The notes under the pieces are model-generated. The model made no database searches. It worked only from the letters and a program-made list of their open reading frames with translations, and was not told where the DNA came from. A DNA stretch of 18,199 bases from NCBI GenBank assembly GCA_020027305.1, contig JAHRAM010000075.1, positions 1-18,199 of the forward strand. Reading direction: 5' to 3'. The translations under genes were made by a program, and so were the position numbers. The DNA is from Acidimicrobiia bacterium. GTDB lineage: Bacteria > Actinomycetota > Acidimicrobiia > Acidimicrobiales > Hopanoidiivorantaceae. Of the stretch, positions 1 to 6,220 are shown piece by piece (within the stretch, counting starts at the first letter, position 1; the number at the start of each line of letters is the position of its first letter).

Positions 1-27
1 AGAAAATAAACCAAAAAACCAAGTTAA

Positions 28-53
28 GCAAGTAAAGAAAGCAAGTAAAGAAA
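28..53. repeat. 13-bp perfect tandem duplication
   Basis: GCAAGTAAAGAAA occurs twice head to tail (28-40 and 41-53), just upstream of the ATG at 65. The period is not a multiple of three, so if the upstream region were coding the two copies would be read in different frames. This mildly favours a non-coding leader. Confidence 0.85.
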
Positions 54-64
54 GTTTCTCAAGA

Positions 65-658
65 ATGTATAAGCTAACCCCCCGAATGGAGCAGCATTTA
101 GAGTCTGATTTGGTGCGATACCATGAGCTATTTAATGGTGGTCGGTGCGATGCATGGCAAATGGAAGAATTAATTGTGCGAGCAATTAAGTCAGACACCA
201 TTTCTCAGCACCAACCATTTTGGAAAGAGGGTGGTCACGATACAGACAGTGATATAGTTGTTCGCACAAACGGTGATAGTCATGAGGTGCAAATAAAGTC
301 AGGGCGAATTGATAAAAAAGAAATGCTAGTTTTGTCTGGCTATCGTCTTGGCAGGTTCAAAGGCGACCTTGATGCTATAACACAATACCTAAAAGATGAT
401 AGGGCCGACATAATTGCAACACCTTACGAAAAGACAGATGATGACACGGGGCGACATCATGAATACAAACTTTGTTATGTTCCGATTGAACCCCTATTAG
501 GCATCAAAAGTGACAATTGGAAAGAGCATGGAAAACAATTTATACAAACAGGAAGTGACGGAGTCGAGTTTTCATTGAGGCCATCAATGTCATGGCAAGT
601 ATGGTGGAAGATTCCTTTGCCATTGATAACTTTTGGAAAGACAATGAAAGTCACTTAA
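65..658 (+). CDS. Putative restriction-type PD-(D/E)xK endonuclease, possibly 5'-partial
   Basis: From the first ATG the product has 197 residues. I do not recognise it by name, but its layout resembles a type II restriction endonuclease. A Trp/Glu-rich helix (WQMEELI, 31-37) is followed by HDTDSDIVV (58-66) and VQIKSG (75-80), giving an acidic residue, a beta-strand gap and then QxK at 76-78, a known variant of the (D/E)xK catalytic half-motif. After that comes an SGYR segment (91-94) and a tryptophan-rich end (MSWQVWWKIPLP). The frame has no stop back to base 1, adding a Lys-rich stretch, so the true start could lie outside the window. The upstream bases hold only a weak purine-rich ribosome site. 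No partner gene adjoins it to the right (rimO follows), but a DNA methyltransferase lies at 15715-16695. Nuclease assignment is inference; moderate confidence that the frame is coding. Confidence 0.6.
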   Translation: MYKLTPRMEQHLESDLVRYHELFNGGRCDAWQMEELIVRAIKSDTISQHQPFWKEGGHDTDSDIVVRTNGDSHEVQIKSGRIDKKEMLVLSGYRLGRFKGDLDAITQYLKDDRADIIATPYEKTDDDTGRHHEYKLCYVPIEPLLGIKSDNWKEHGKQFIQTGSDGVEFSLRPSMSWQVWWKIPLPLITFGKTMKVT

Positions 659-689
659 TTGAAAAATTGAAAATGCTTTGATTTTTTGA

Positions 690-709
690 AATCAGTTCTG
701 ATTAATTTT
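690..709 (+). terminator. Weak hairpin after the nuclease gene
   Basis: AATCAG at 690-695 and CTGATT at 698-703 are inverted copies around a 2-base centre (effectively a 5-bp stem with a 4-base loop). They are followed by AATTTTG. It lies 32 bases past the stop of the left-edge gene. The T run is short, so this is only a candidate terminator. Confidence 0.3.
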
Positions 710-736
710 GCTATCAATAGGGGTAAAAAATAAGAT
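708..736 (+). promoter_or_regulatory. Candidate sigma-70-like promoter for rimO
   Basis: TTGCTA (708-713) and TAAGAT (731-736) are separated by 17 bases, the optimal spacing. Each matches 4 of 6 consensus positions. Transcription would begin near 743, which fits translation from the ATG at 756 and not from the TTG at 708, because that TTG would lie in the -35 box. Hand-spotted, low confidence. Confidence 0.3.
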
Positions 737-755
737 AGGTGGCAGAATTAGGGAA

Positions 756-2126
756 ATGGCGAAAAAGACTTATTGGTTAGAAACTTTGGGGTGCCCTAAA
801 AATCAGGTCGACTCAGACAAGTTAGAGGGAGTGCTTATAGAAGACGGGATGTCTTTTGCCACATCGCCAGAAAAAGCAGATTTGGTATTGGTGAACACCT
901 GTGCTTTCATTGAGGATTCAAGAACTGAATCGCTAGAGGTTATTGCTGAACTTGGCGAGAGGAAAAAGTCAAATGCCCGTCTTGTTGTTACGGGATGTAT
1001 GGCAGAACGTTATGGGGATGAGCTAAAAGATTCTGCTGAACATATTGGAATTGATAAGGTGGCCGGGTTTGGGGTTCCAGTCACGCCTGTTTCGATTAAG
1101 TCGCCGATTCGCTTTTCAGCACCAACTCAATCTAAAGCTCCATCATTTGATTTATTGAATTTGCCAAGACCTCAACCAAAAGCCCCTTGGGCATACCTAA
1201 AAGTTGCTGAAGGGTGCGATAAAAAATGTGGATACTGCGCCATCCCAAGCTTTCGCGGGCAGCAACGTTCAAGGGCGATGGGCGATATTTTGAAAGAGTG
1301 TGAAGCTATCACTGCTAGCGGGCAAGTCAAAGAAATTATTTTGGTGGCACAAGACTTGGCATCATATATGAAAGACGTAGCACATAAGAAAGACACCTTA
1401 CATATAAAAGATAGAGCCACAAGAGAAAAGAACGAGCTAAACAGCAGAAACAGTAAAGCCAAATCACCTCAACCAATCATTGAATTGCTAGAAGAAGTTA
1501 CCAAGCTGACAGAGTGGGTAAGACTTCTTTATCTATATCCTTCTGACTTAACACCCCAGCTAATAGAGACAATATGTAAAACCAAAGTTCCTTATTTTGA
1601 CCTATCGCTTCAGCATGCCTCAAGAGAGCTGCTAAAGAAAATGCGCCGTTTTGGCGGAACAGAGATTTTTCTAAATAAAATATCTGCTATCCGTGAGCTT
1701 GCCCCAGAAGCTGTGTTTCGCTCTAATTTTATCGTTGGATACCCAGGCGAAACCGAAAAAGACCACGAAGAACTCATTGGCTTCATTGAAGAAGCCCGCC
1801 TTGATTGGGCTGCCTTCTTTTTGTATTCTGAAGAGGAAGGCACATATTCAGCTTGTCTGCCCGATAAGGTTCCAGCAAAGTTGGCAGCAGAACGACGGGC
1901 TGAGCTGCAATCCACTCAGCTTGAAATCACAGAAGATCTACGCGCACAACTTGTCGGCACCCAAACAAAAGTTTTGGTTGAAGCAGAAGGCGAGGCTCGG
2001 AGTTTCCGTGAAGCCCCAGAAATCGATGGCATTATACATGTGCCAGAATCGCTTAGGGCAGGAAAGTTCTATGAGGTTAAAATTACAGGTGTGAGCGGGT
2101 GCGATTTGCACGCCGAGCCGATTTAA
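756..2126 (+). CDS. rimO: Ribosomal protein S12 methylthiotransferase RimO
   Basis: Radical-SAM enzyme that adds a methylthio group to the conserved aspartate of ribosomal protein uS12. Numbered from the ATG at 756 (456 aa): N-terminal UPF0004 domain with the three auxiliary-cluster cysteines C13 (LGCPKN), C49 (VNTC) and C81 (TGCM); radical-SAM CxxxCxxC at C154, C158 and C161, followed by AIPSFRG; and a C-terminal TRAM-like domain. LGCPKNQVDSD favours RimO over MiaB. The frame can be extended to a TTG at 708, but the extra 16 residues are not expected and AGGG lies just before the ATG. Between about residues 204 and 240 there is a Lys/Asn/Ser-rich stretch that I judge to be some 20 or more residues longer than the usual RimO loop. 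It is followed closely by pgsA and cinA, the usual actinobacterial group, in which ftsK normally precedes rimO. Confidence 0.93.
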   Translation: MAKKTYWLETLGCPKNQVDSDKLEGVLIEDGMSFATSPEKADLVLVNTCAFIEDSRTESLEVIAELGERKKSNARLVVTGCMAERYGDELKDSAEHIGIDKVAGFGVPVTPVSIKSPIRFSAPTQSKAPSFDLLNLPRPQPKAPWAYLKVAEGCDKKCGYCAIPSFRGQQRSRAMGDILKECEAITASGQVKEIILVAQDLASYMKDVAHKKDTLHIKDRATREKNELNSRNSKAKSPQPIIELLEEVTKLTEWVRLLYLYPSDLTPQLIETICKTKVPYFDLSLQHASRELLKKMRRFGGTEIFLNKISAIRELAPEAVFRSNFIVGYPGETEKDHEELIGFIEEARLDWAAFFLYSEEEGTYSACLPDKVPAKLAAERRAELQSTQLEITEDLRAQLVGTQTKVLVEAEGEARSFREAPEIDGIIHVPESLRAGKFYEVKITGVSGCDLHAEPI

Positions 2127-2152
2127 GAGAAAGGAAAAATAAAAGGGGAAAA

Positions 2153-2746
2153 ATGGAATGGGGAAAATCTTCTGCTAACATCTTGACGATTACCCGTCTG
2201 GTGATGTCTCCGCTGGCATTTGTATTGATTTTAGGTTATCGCAATGAGTTGGGAGCATCGTGGTATCTGCTTGTGGCAGGCGTCTTAATTGGGGCAAGTG
2301 ATTTATTTGACGGGCGGTTGGCAAGACGTTATAAGGCCATCAGCAGGTGGGGAACTTTTCTAGACCCGTTTGCTGACAAAGTGATTGTGTTGGGGTGTGC
2401 CTTGTGCTTTGTGTTGGTAGATAGATATTGGGCGCTCCCAGTTATAATCTTGTTCGCCCGTGAAGTGCTGATTGGAGGGCTTCGTTTTTATCATGTGTCT
2501 AAGGGATACTCAGTGCCAGCCACTCAGTTGGCAAAGTTTAAGACAACATTTCAGGCGCTGGCACTTATCGCAGCAGCCATCCCCATTTTGAAAGATTATG
2601 ATATTTTACATGTGGTGTTGATTTGGGCGGCGGTGGCAACAACTCTTGTGACGGGTGTGGAATATATTATTGCTATTCCAAAAGTCAAAAAGGCGAACAG
2701 CGCTGAAAGAAAGGAAACCAAAACCGAAAAAGAAAGCAGCGCCTAA
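2153..2746 (+). CDS. pgsA: CDP-alcohol phosphatidyltransferase (PgsA-type)
   Basis: Integral membrane enzyme that transfers a phosphatidyl group from CDP-diacylglycerol to an alcohol, by context glycerol-3-phosphate (phosphatidylglycerophosphate synthase). The family signature D-x2-DG-x2-AR-x8-G-x3-D-x3-D is perfect: D50, D53-G54, A57-R58, G67, D71 and D75, numbered from the ATG at 2153 (197 aa). Several hydrophobic segments follow, and the tail is Lys/Glu-rich and cytosolic-looking. A GTG at 2099 would add 18 residues and overlap rimO by 28 bases. I prefer the ATG because AAGGGG lies four to five bases upstream of it and MEWGKSSANILTITR is a typical start for this family. It sits between rimO and cinA, 25 bases before cinA, so the three are probably co-transcribed. 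The exact alcohol acceptor cannot be read from sequence. Confidence 0.9.
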   Translation: MEWGKSSANILTITRLVMSPLAFVLILGYRNELGASWYLLVAGVLIGASDLFDGRLARRYKAISRWGTFLDPFADKVIVLGCALCFVLVDRYWALPVIILFAREVLIGGLRFYHVSKGYSVPATQLAKFKTTFQALALIAAAIPILKDYDILHVVLIWAAVATTLVTGVEYIIAIPKVKKANSAERKETKTEKESSA

Positions 2747-2771
2747 AAAGCAAAAAGAAGGTGACATCTAA

Positions 2772-4055
2772 ATGAAATGTGAGGTCATAGCGGTTGGAAC
2801 TGAGCTTTTGCTGGGCGATGTGGTGGATACCAACTCTTCTTATATAGGTAGCCAGCTGGCGATGTCTGGAATTGATTCGCACTTTCAAGTGAAGGTAGGC
2901 GACAACTTAGAGCGAATAACTGAGTGCATTTCAACGGCGGCTCAGCGAAGCGATTTTATAATTATGTGTGGTGGGCTTGGCCCAACCCAAGATGACATTA
3001 CTAGAAATGCTGTGGCAGAGGTAATGGGCGTTCCGCTGGTTCGCCACCCAGAGCTGGTTGAAAAAATCCAAGCGGTGTTTGCTGGCAGAGAGATGACCGA
3101 CAATAATTTAGTTCAGGCAGATTTGCCAGAGGGAGCCACTGCCATTCCTGTTATGGGGGGAACCGCCCCTGGTTTTGTGTGCGAATTCAAAAATGCTGCT
3201 GATGAAAGTATTGTGCTTTATGCTGTTCCTGGAGTTCCTTGGGAGATGATGGAAATGATGGATTGGGTCACAGAAGATATGAGAAAGCGAAGTGGATTTA
3301 GCGGCGTAATAAAGAGCTGTATATTAAAAACTTGGGGGCTACCTGAAGCAGAGTTAGCTGAGCTTTTGGCTGAAGAAATTGAACGGCTAGATAGTGAGAG
3401 CGAAGCTGGGTCTCACGATAACAGTGCGAGCGCCACGTTGGCATTTTTGGCAAGTGGGTGGGAAGGCTTGAAAGTGCGAATCACAGCAAAGGCAGATTCA
3501 GAAGCTGAGGCAATAAAAATCCTTCAGCATGAAGAAGCAGCAGTTAGAAAAATCTTGCCAGATGAACTTATCTTTGGCAAGGATGAAGAGACAATGGAAA
3601 CCGTGGTGCTTGAGCTTTGCAAAAAGCAAGGGCTGAAATTGGCTGTGGCAGAGTCGCTCACGGGCGGGCTTATCAGCTCTCGGCTAACAGCAGTGGCAGG
3701 GTCAAGTGATGTGTTTTTAGGTGGGGTAGTTAGCTATGCCAAAGATGTAAAGGTGGCAGTGCTGGGAGCAGACCCAGAAAAACTAGCAGTGTCACAAGAA
3801 ACTGCTTCGGCTATGGCGAAAGGTGCTATTTCAAAACTTGGGGCAGATTGTAGCTTGGCAGTCACAGGAGTTGCTGGCCCAGACCCATTAGAAGGGGTTG
3901 AACCTGGTACGATTTGGATTGCTAGCGTTTTAGATGGTGAATGTGAAACGGTAAACATCAAGTTTCCATTTGATAGAGAGAGAACACGTCAGTTCACGGT
4001 AATCACTGCTTTAAATATGTTTCGCACTCGCTTGTTAAAGAAAATGAGTACCTAG
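2772..4055 (+). CDS. cinA: CinA, two-domain MoCF-like / NMN deamidase protein
   Basis: 427 aa, full length for the family. The N-terminal MoaB/MogA-like domain is shown by EVIAVGTELLLGDVVDTN at the start, MCGGLGPTQDDITR, GGTAPGF and the PGVP motif. The C-terminal PncC-type domain, which hydrolyses nicotinamide mononucleotide to nicotinate mononucleotide and ammonia in NAD salvage, is shown by AESLTGGLISSRL and by GGVVSYAKDVK and TGVAGPDP. A linker domain lies between them. GAAGGTG about eight bases before the ATG is a good ribosome binding site. The gene closes the rimO-pgsA-cinA group. In actinobacteria recA often follows cinA; here it is absent and the next genes are on the other strand. 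Name and architecture are secure; the physiological role (NMN recycling versus DNA-damage or competence link) is family knowledge only. Confidence 0.94.
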   Translation: MKCEVIAVGTELLLGDVVDTNSSYIGSQLAMSGIDSHFQVKVGDNLERITECISTAAQRSDFIIMCGGLGPTQDDITRNAVAEVMGVPLVRHPELVEKIQAVFAGREMTDNNLVQADLPEGATAIPVMGGTAPGFVCEFKNAADESIVLYAVPGVPWEMMEMMDWVTEDMRKRSGFSGVIKSCILKTWGLPEAELAELLAEEIERLDSESEAGSHDNSASATLAFLASGWEGLKVRITAKADSEAEAIKILQHEEAAVRKILPDELIFGKDEETMETVVLELCKKQGLKLAVAESLTGGLISSRLTAVAGSSDVFLGGVVSYAKDVKVAVLGADPEKLAVSQETASAMAKGAISKLGADCSLAVTGVAGPDPLEGVEPGTIWIASVLDGECETVNIKFPFDRERTRQFTVITALNMFRTRLLKKMST

Positions 4056-4072
4056 ATTTTTATTTTAGAATG

Positions 4073-4090
4073 CTAAAGTTTTGCTTTTAG
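4073..4090. terminator. Weak hairpin between convergent cinA and msrB
   Basis: CTAAAG (4073-4078) and CTTTTAG (4084-4090) can pair with one bulge around a TTTTG loop, in the 52-base gap between the convergent ends of cinA and msrB. AT-rich and short; candidate only. Confidence 0.25.
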
Positions 4091-4107
4091 AAAAAGTAGG
4101 TTTTTGG

Positions 4108-4503
4108 TTAGTTGCTGTCAGAAGATTCTTCGTTTGGCTCTAAATTGAGTGAAGCCGAATTGATACAAAAACGTTCGCCTGTGGGAGCTGGCCCGTCATT
4201 AAACACATGCCCCAAATGAGCGCCACAGTTGTTACAAACCACTTCTTCACGAATCATTCCGTGGCTGGTGTCAGTATTCCGCTTGGTTTTATTTTGCTCA
4301 ATTTCATTAGTGAAGCTTGGCCACCCTGTGCCAGAGTCAAATTTAGTGTCGCTAGAAAATAGAGGCTCATTACACACCACACACATATATGTGCCTTCAG
4401 TTTTACAATCCCAGTATTGCCCCGTGAAAGCAGGCTCGGTGCCAGCTTTTTGTGTTACTTCTTTTTGGAGTGGGGTTAGATGGCTCTTGTCGATATCTTC
4501 CAT
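4108..4503 (-). CDS. msrB: Peptide-methionine (R)-S-oxide reductase MsrB
   Basis: Reduces methionine-R-sulfoxide in oxidised proteins. Numbered from the ATG at 4503 (131 aa): LTPLQKEVTQKAGTEPAFTGQYW start, zinc pairs C41/C44 (CVVC) and C90/C93 (CNNC), GTGWPSF at 58-64, and the catalytic cysteine C113 in RFCINSASL. The position that is Cys in SGCGWPSF of E. coli MsrB (the resolving cysteine) is Thr here. The only other non-zinc cysteine is C33, a possible substitute. A TTG at 4545 would add 14 residues and overlap the P450 gene by 31 bases. The ATG lies 11 bases after the P450 stop and keeps all conserved sequence, so I chose it, but neither start has a clear ribosome site. Probably co-transcribed with the upstream P450. 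Confidence 0.93.
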   Translation of the reverse strand: MEDIDKSHLTPLQKEVTQKAGTEPAFTGQYWDCKTEGTYMCVVCNEPLFSSDTKFDSGTGWPSFTNEIEQNKTKRNTDTSHGMIREEVVCNNCGAHLGHVFNDGPAPTGERFCINSASLNLEPNEESSDSN

Positions 4504-4514
4504 ACCAATATCTT

Positions 4515-5924
4515 TTATTGAGCCTTTTTCTGAAGTTTTTTCCAAGTTAATTTCTTAGGTTTAGCTTTCTTTAATTTTTGTGCGACCTTCTTTGGTTCAA
4601 CCCTTTTTAATTTTCGGCTTACCTTCTTTGGTTCAATCTTTTTCAATTTGTGTGTCAGTTTTTCAAGGTTACCCTTTTTTGACCCCGTCTTTAATTTTTT
4701 CCCATCCTTGTCTCTAACCTCAGACCAAGTGATGGGCATCTTTGAATACCCGTCAATCATATTTGAATAAACTCGTGGCAGGTTTGTCCCGTCATCAGCA
4801 CAATCTAAATCAACAAAGCGGGTTAGGATTGCTTCAAACATCAGTTTGGCCTCTAACCTAGCCAGCGATGCCCCAAGGCAAAAGTGCGGCCCGCCAGCAC
4901 CAAAAGAAATGTGATGGTTGGGGTCACGCGCTACATCTAGCTGGTCGTGATTTTCAAATTCGTTTTCATCTCGGTTGCCAGATGGATACCACATAAAAAT
5001 CTTGTCGCCCTTTTTGATTTTTTGCCCTGCCACTATGGTGTCAACACTGGCAGTGCGTTTGAACTGCATGACAGGGGTTGTTATTCGAAGCATCTCTTCT
5101 ACGGCAGTTGGGACAAGCTCTAAGTTTTTCTGTAGCTTTTCTAGCTGGTCTCTGTTGTTGAGTAGGGCAAGTGTGCCAGAGGTTATCAGGTTGCGCGTGG
5201 TTTCTGAGCCAGCATTTTGAAGCAGAAGAAAGAATAGGTTAATCTGTTGTTGCTCTAAGGAGTGGTCGTCAATTTCTGCATCTAGTAGCAGGCTTATTAA
5301 GTCGTCTTGACGTTCTTCTTTTCGCAGCTCACACATCCCTTCGGCATAGATATACATATTCATCGTTGCTTCTGCCCGTTGCTCATTGGTGAATGTCTCA
5401 TCAAACCCGAATGACATTTCTGTCCATTCAAATATTTGGTGGCGGTCTTCTACTGGCACGCCAACTAAATCGGCGATAACCTGAAGTGGAAGCTCAACTG
5501 CTATGTCGCTCACCATATCGCACCCTTTTTTGTCGGCAACGTTATCAATGATGCGGTCGACATGGTTTTGGATGCGCTCTGTTAAGTCTTGAACTCGCTT
5601 TGGGGTAAAACCCTTGTTGACGAGTTTTCTCATCCGGGTATGGTCGGGCGGGTCTAGGCTAATGAGTAAGTTCTCACTACCGCTTTGGTCCTCTGACTTT
5701 TCGGCTTCCATAAATGGATGCGGTGAGCATTTAAATGTTTCAGAGTCTCGCGACACCTCATACATATCATTGTGGCGGGTTAAGTTCCAATAGCCGTCTT
5801 TCCATGAAGGGTGTTCTTCTTGGAAGAATATGGGGGTTTGCTTTCTTACCTCACGAAAATACTCATGCGGAAACCCATTGATAAAAGTCGATGGATGATG
5901 AAGGTCTAGTTTCTCTAGTGCCAT
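4515..5924 (-). CDS. Cytochrome P450 with repetitive lysine-rich C-terminal tail
   Basis: Soluble bacterial P450 monooxygenase, 469 aa. Visible hallmarks: C-helix region DPPDHTRMRK (91-100), I-helix AGSETT (238-243) for oxygen activation, ExxR of the K-helix (E277-R280), and the heme loop FGAGGPHFCLG (341-351) with axial ligand C349. HHISFGAGG and the ETTRN I-helix resemble the actinobacterial CYP124/125/142 group that oxidises sterols or branched lipids; substrate is inference. The catalytic domain ends near residue 400. After it comes an unusual tail of about 70 residues, mostly Lys, with three 12-residue repeats at 423-458. No N-terminal membrane anchor. A small Rieske protein is encoded at 14737, but nothing links the two as redox partners. 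The upstream region is shared with divergent sahH; the stop lies just before msrB. Confidence 0.93.
   Translation of the reverse strand: MALEKLDLHHPSTFINGFPHEYFREVRKQTPIFFQEEHPSWKDGYWNLTRHNDMYEVSRDSETFKCSPHPFMEAEKSEDQSGSENLLISLDPPDHTRMRKLVNKGFTPKRVQDLTERIQNHVDRIIDNVADKKGCDMVSDIAVELPLQVIADLVGVPVEDRHQIFEWTEMSFGFDETFTNEQRAEATMNMYIYAEGMCELRKEERQDDLISLLLDAEIDDHSLEQQQINLFFLLLQNAGSETTRNLITSGTLALLNNRDQLEKLQKNLELVPTAVEEMLRITTPVMQFKRTASVDTIVAGQKIKKGDKIFMWYPSGNRDENEFENHDQLDVARDPNHHISFGAGGPHFCLGASLARLEAKLMFEAILTRFVDLDCADDGTNLPRVYSNMIDGYSKMPITWSEVRDKDGKKLKTGSKKGNLEKLTHKLKKIEPKKVSRKLKRVEPKKVAQKLKKAKPKKLTWKKLQKKAQ
4551..4658 (-). repeat. Three 36-bp tandem repeats in the P450 tail
   Basis: On the minus strand these encode LTHKLKKIEPKK, VSRKLKRVEPKK and VAQKLKKAKPKK (residues 423-434, 435-446, 447-458), then a partial copy LTWKKLQ. 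DNA copies are similar but not identical. They give an extended, strongly basic tail. Confidence 0.9.
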
Positions 5925-6037
5925 TTTATTTCTAGTCTAGTCTTATGCTTAAAGATTTTTAAGTCACTAATCGTAATTTTATACTTAATATTGACTAAAT
6001 TGGCGGAATGTTGGTTATGAATTGGCAGATAACCAAG

Positions 6038-6091
6038 GAGAATAAATAGATGCGAGAGAACAAATAGGTGTAAGAGAATAAATAGATGCGG
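6038..6091. repeat. 18-bp tandem repeat, three copies, in the P450-sahH divergent region
   Basis: Copies start at 6038, 6056 and 6074 with an exact 18-base period. Copies 1 and 3 share GAGAATAAATAGATGCG; the middle one is GAGAACAAATAGGTGTA. They lie about 115 bases upstream of the P450 start and 106 bases upstream of the sahH leader ATG. The remainder of 5925-6196 is AT-rich, with a CTTAAA-GATT-TTTAAG hairpin at 5948-5963 and no convincing gene. A minus-strand frame across it has only a TTG start and merely reads the repeat as HLFILL-like units. Confidence 0.85.
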
Positions 6092-6145
6092 AAGGTGGGC
6101 GATTTGGCAGGTAAATGTGGAATAGCTGGCAAGCAAAGGGATGAG

Positions 6146-6172
6146 TTAGCAGACAAAAAGCTAAAAGTTAGC
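6146..6172 (+). promoter_or_regulatory. Three-segment alternative hairpin upstream of sahH
   Basis: TTAGC (6146-6150), GCTAA (6160-6164) and TTAGC (6168-6172) allow the central segment to pair with either flank (loops of 9 and 3 bases). It lies 12 bases before the AGAGGG ribosome site at 6185-6190. Five-base arms are short and could arise by chance. It is not the known SAH riboswitch, whose GC-rich conserved core I do not see. Confidence 0.25.
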
Positions 6173-6196
6173 CTAGTCTTAAAGAGAGGGATTTAA

Positions 6197-6220
6197 ATGA
6201 GCCAGAAATTTATACAATGA
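6197..6220 (+). CDS. Seven-codon leader ORF overlapping the sahH start
   Basis: ATG at 6197 encodes MSQKFIQ and stops at TGA 6218-6220, which overlaps the sahH ATG (6217) as ATGA. AGAGGG at 6185-6190 is well placed (six bases) for this ATG. The sahH ATG itself has no such site. The leader closely repeats the beginning of sahH (MSQKF versus MNQKNF; ATGAGCCAGAAA versus ATGAACCAGAAA), as if the gene start had been duplicated. It probably couples translation into sahH. Translation of the leader is inference. Confidence 0.5.
   Translation: MSQKFIQ

Noticed and set aside
1..60. Similar A/G-rich GCAAG-TAAAG tracts at the left edge and at 17850-17890 as transposon ends or recombination sites
   Set aside because: Resemblance is low-complexity only; similar tracts occur elsewhere between genes (for example near 13020) and no defined repeat can be aligned.
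1693..2094. Long alternative-frame ORFs inside rimO, sahH, secA and ftsE
   Set aside because: All are shadows of strongly supported genes with clear family motifs in the main frame.
5915..6136. Minus-strand 73-codon frame overlapping the P450 start
   Set aside because: Starts with TTG, no ribosome site, and its hydrophobic HLFILL repeats are just the 18-bp DNA repeat read in one frame.
5925..6216. SAH riboswitch upstream of sahH
   Set aside because: The known class is compact and GC-rich with a conserved core; this leader is AT-rich and shows none of it.
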